DNA of 5,300 bases from Clostridiales bacterium UBA1389. GTDB lineage: Bacteria; Bacillota; Clostridia; Oscillospirales; CAG-382. The position numbers were made by a program, and so were the translations under genes. Below, piece by piece: positions 5,149-5,300 of this stretch (positions within the stretch are counted from its first letter, which is position 1; each line of letters starts with the position of its first letter). The stretch is from NCBI GenBank assembly GCA_002305335.1, contig DBQR01000020.1:1-5300 (forward strand), given 5' to 3'. The notes beneath the pieces were generated by a model. That model saw only the letters and a list, made by a program, of their open reading frames with translations, made no database searches and was not told the DNA's origin.

Positions 5149-5300
5149 TTAAGTTCTGTTTGTGCCTTTAGCTGTATTAACAGATAAAATAAGCATCCGT
5201 TTAATTTCATCGGCAAGGGAAATCAGGCCGTTAAAATCATAATCAAAGAGTTTCGTGAAGAGTATAAAAAAGCCGCCATAAAGGCGACTTTTCTTTTTGG
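5149..5300 (-). CDS. Possible C-terminal end of a four-helix-bundle-like protein (partial or remnant)
   Basis: The minus strand is open from the right edge to a TAA at 5151-5149, giving 49 residues with no start inside the window. The end, 'ISLADEIKRMLILSVNTAKG', resembles the last helix of four-helix-bundle proteins of the 23S rRNA intervening-sequence type, which commonly read 'L-x-D-x-x-E-I-x-R-x-L-x-x-x-I-x-T-x-K'. The first dozen residues (KKKSRLYGGFFI) do not fit that family and are encoded by a terminator-like hairpin (5268-5292). So this may be a decayed or disrupted copy rather than an intact gene. The match is from memory of the family and is weak; a chance open frame is a real alternative. 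Confidence 0.35.
   Translation of the reverse strand, partial: KKKSRLYGGFFILFTKLFDYDFNGLISLADEIKRMLILSVNTAKGTNRT
5265..5292 (-). terminator. Terminator-like hairpin on the minus strand
   Basis: Read on the minus strand, AAAAGTCGCC pairs with GGCGGCTTTT around TTTAT, with one G-U pair, and the 3' arm ends in six T (5271-5266). On the plus strand the same stem carries an A-C mismatch, so minus-strand termination is favoured. It would end a transcript entering from beyond the right edge, but it also lies inside the open frame ending at 5149; both cannot easily be functional. Confidence 0.5.

Overview
The window looks like chromosomal DNA of a Clostridia-type Firmicute, probably a gut or rumen Oscillospiraceae/Ruminococcaceae relative. 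The signs are purine-rich Shine-Dalgarno sites (AGAAAGGA, GAGGA), AT-rich intergenic DNA with consensus sigma-A promoters, moderate-GC genes, and an intergenic palindromic element of a kind I remember from such genomes. The assignment is inferred from style, not from a marker gene.

Left part (1-2220, minus strand): two tandem ABC half-transporter genes overlapping by four bases (ATGA). The first (2021 to 201) is complete and has all ATPase motifs. The second starts at 204 and runs off the left edge after 68 codons. Together they probably form a heterodimeric exporter, transcribed from a promoter at 2187-2215 with a leader of about 160 nt.

Middle (2220-2870): no long gene, but dense signals. 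There is a double-hairpin repeat (2281-2330). A plus-strand extended -10 promoter (2388-2396) leads into a highly self-complementary segment (2403-2526) that could be a small structured RNA. Facing it on the minus strand is a 35-codon ORF for a one-pass membrane peptide with a strong ribosome binding site and its own consensus promoter (2792-2820). A hydrophobic basic peptide opposed by a convergent RNA candidate resembles a type I toxin-antitoxin layout; this is the most interesting hypothesis in the window and is unproven.

Right part (2873-5099, plus strand): a self-contained two-gene operon with a consensus promoter, a Gfo/Idh/MocA NAD(P)-dependent oxidoreductase, a TIM-barrel sugar isomerase/epimerase-like protein 15 nt downstream, and a strong intrinsic terminator. 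This pairing is typical of pathways that oxidise a sugar or glycoside to a keto intermediate and then epimerise, isomerise or cleave it. The substrate cannot be read from sequence.

Right edge (5149-5300, minus strand): an open frame with a weak resemblance to the C-terminus of four-helix-bundle (23S rRNA intervening-sequence-type) proteins, overlapped by a terminator-like hairpin. It may be a gene end or a remnant.
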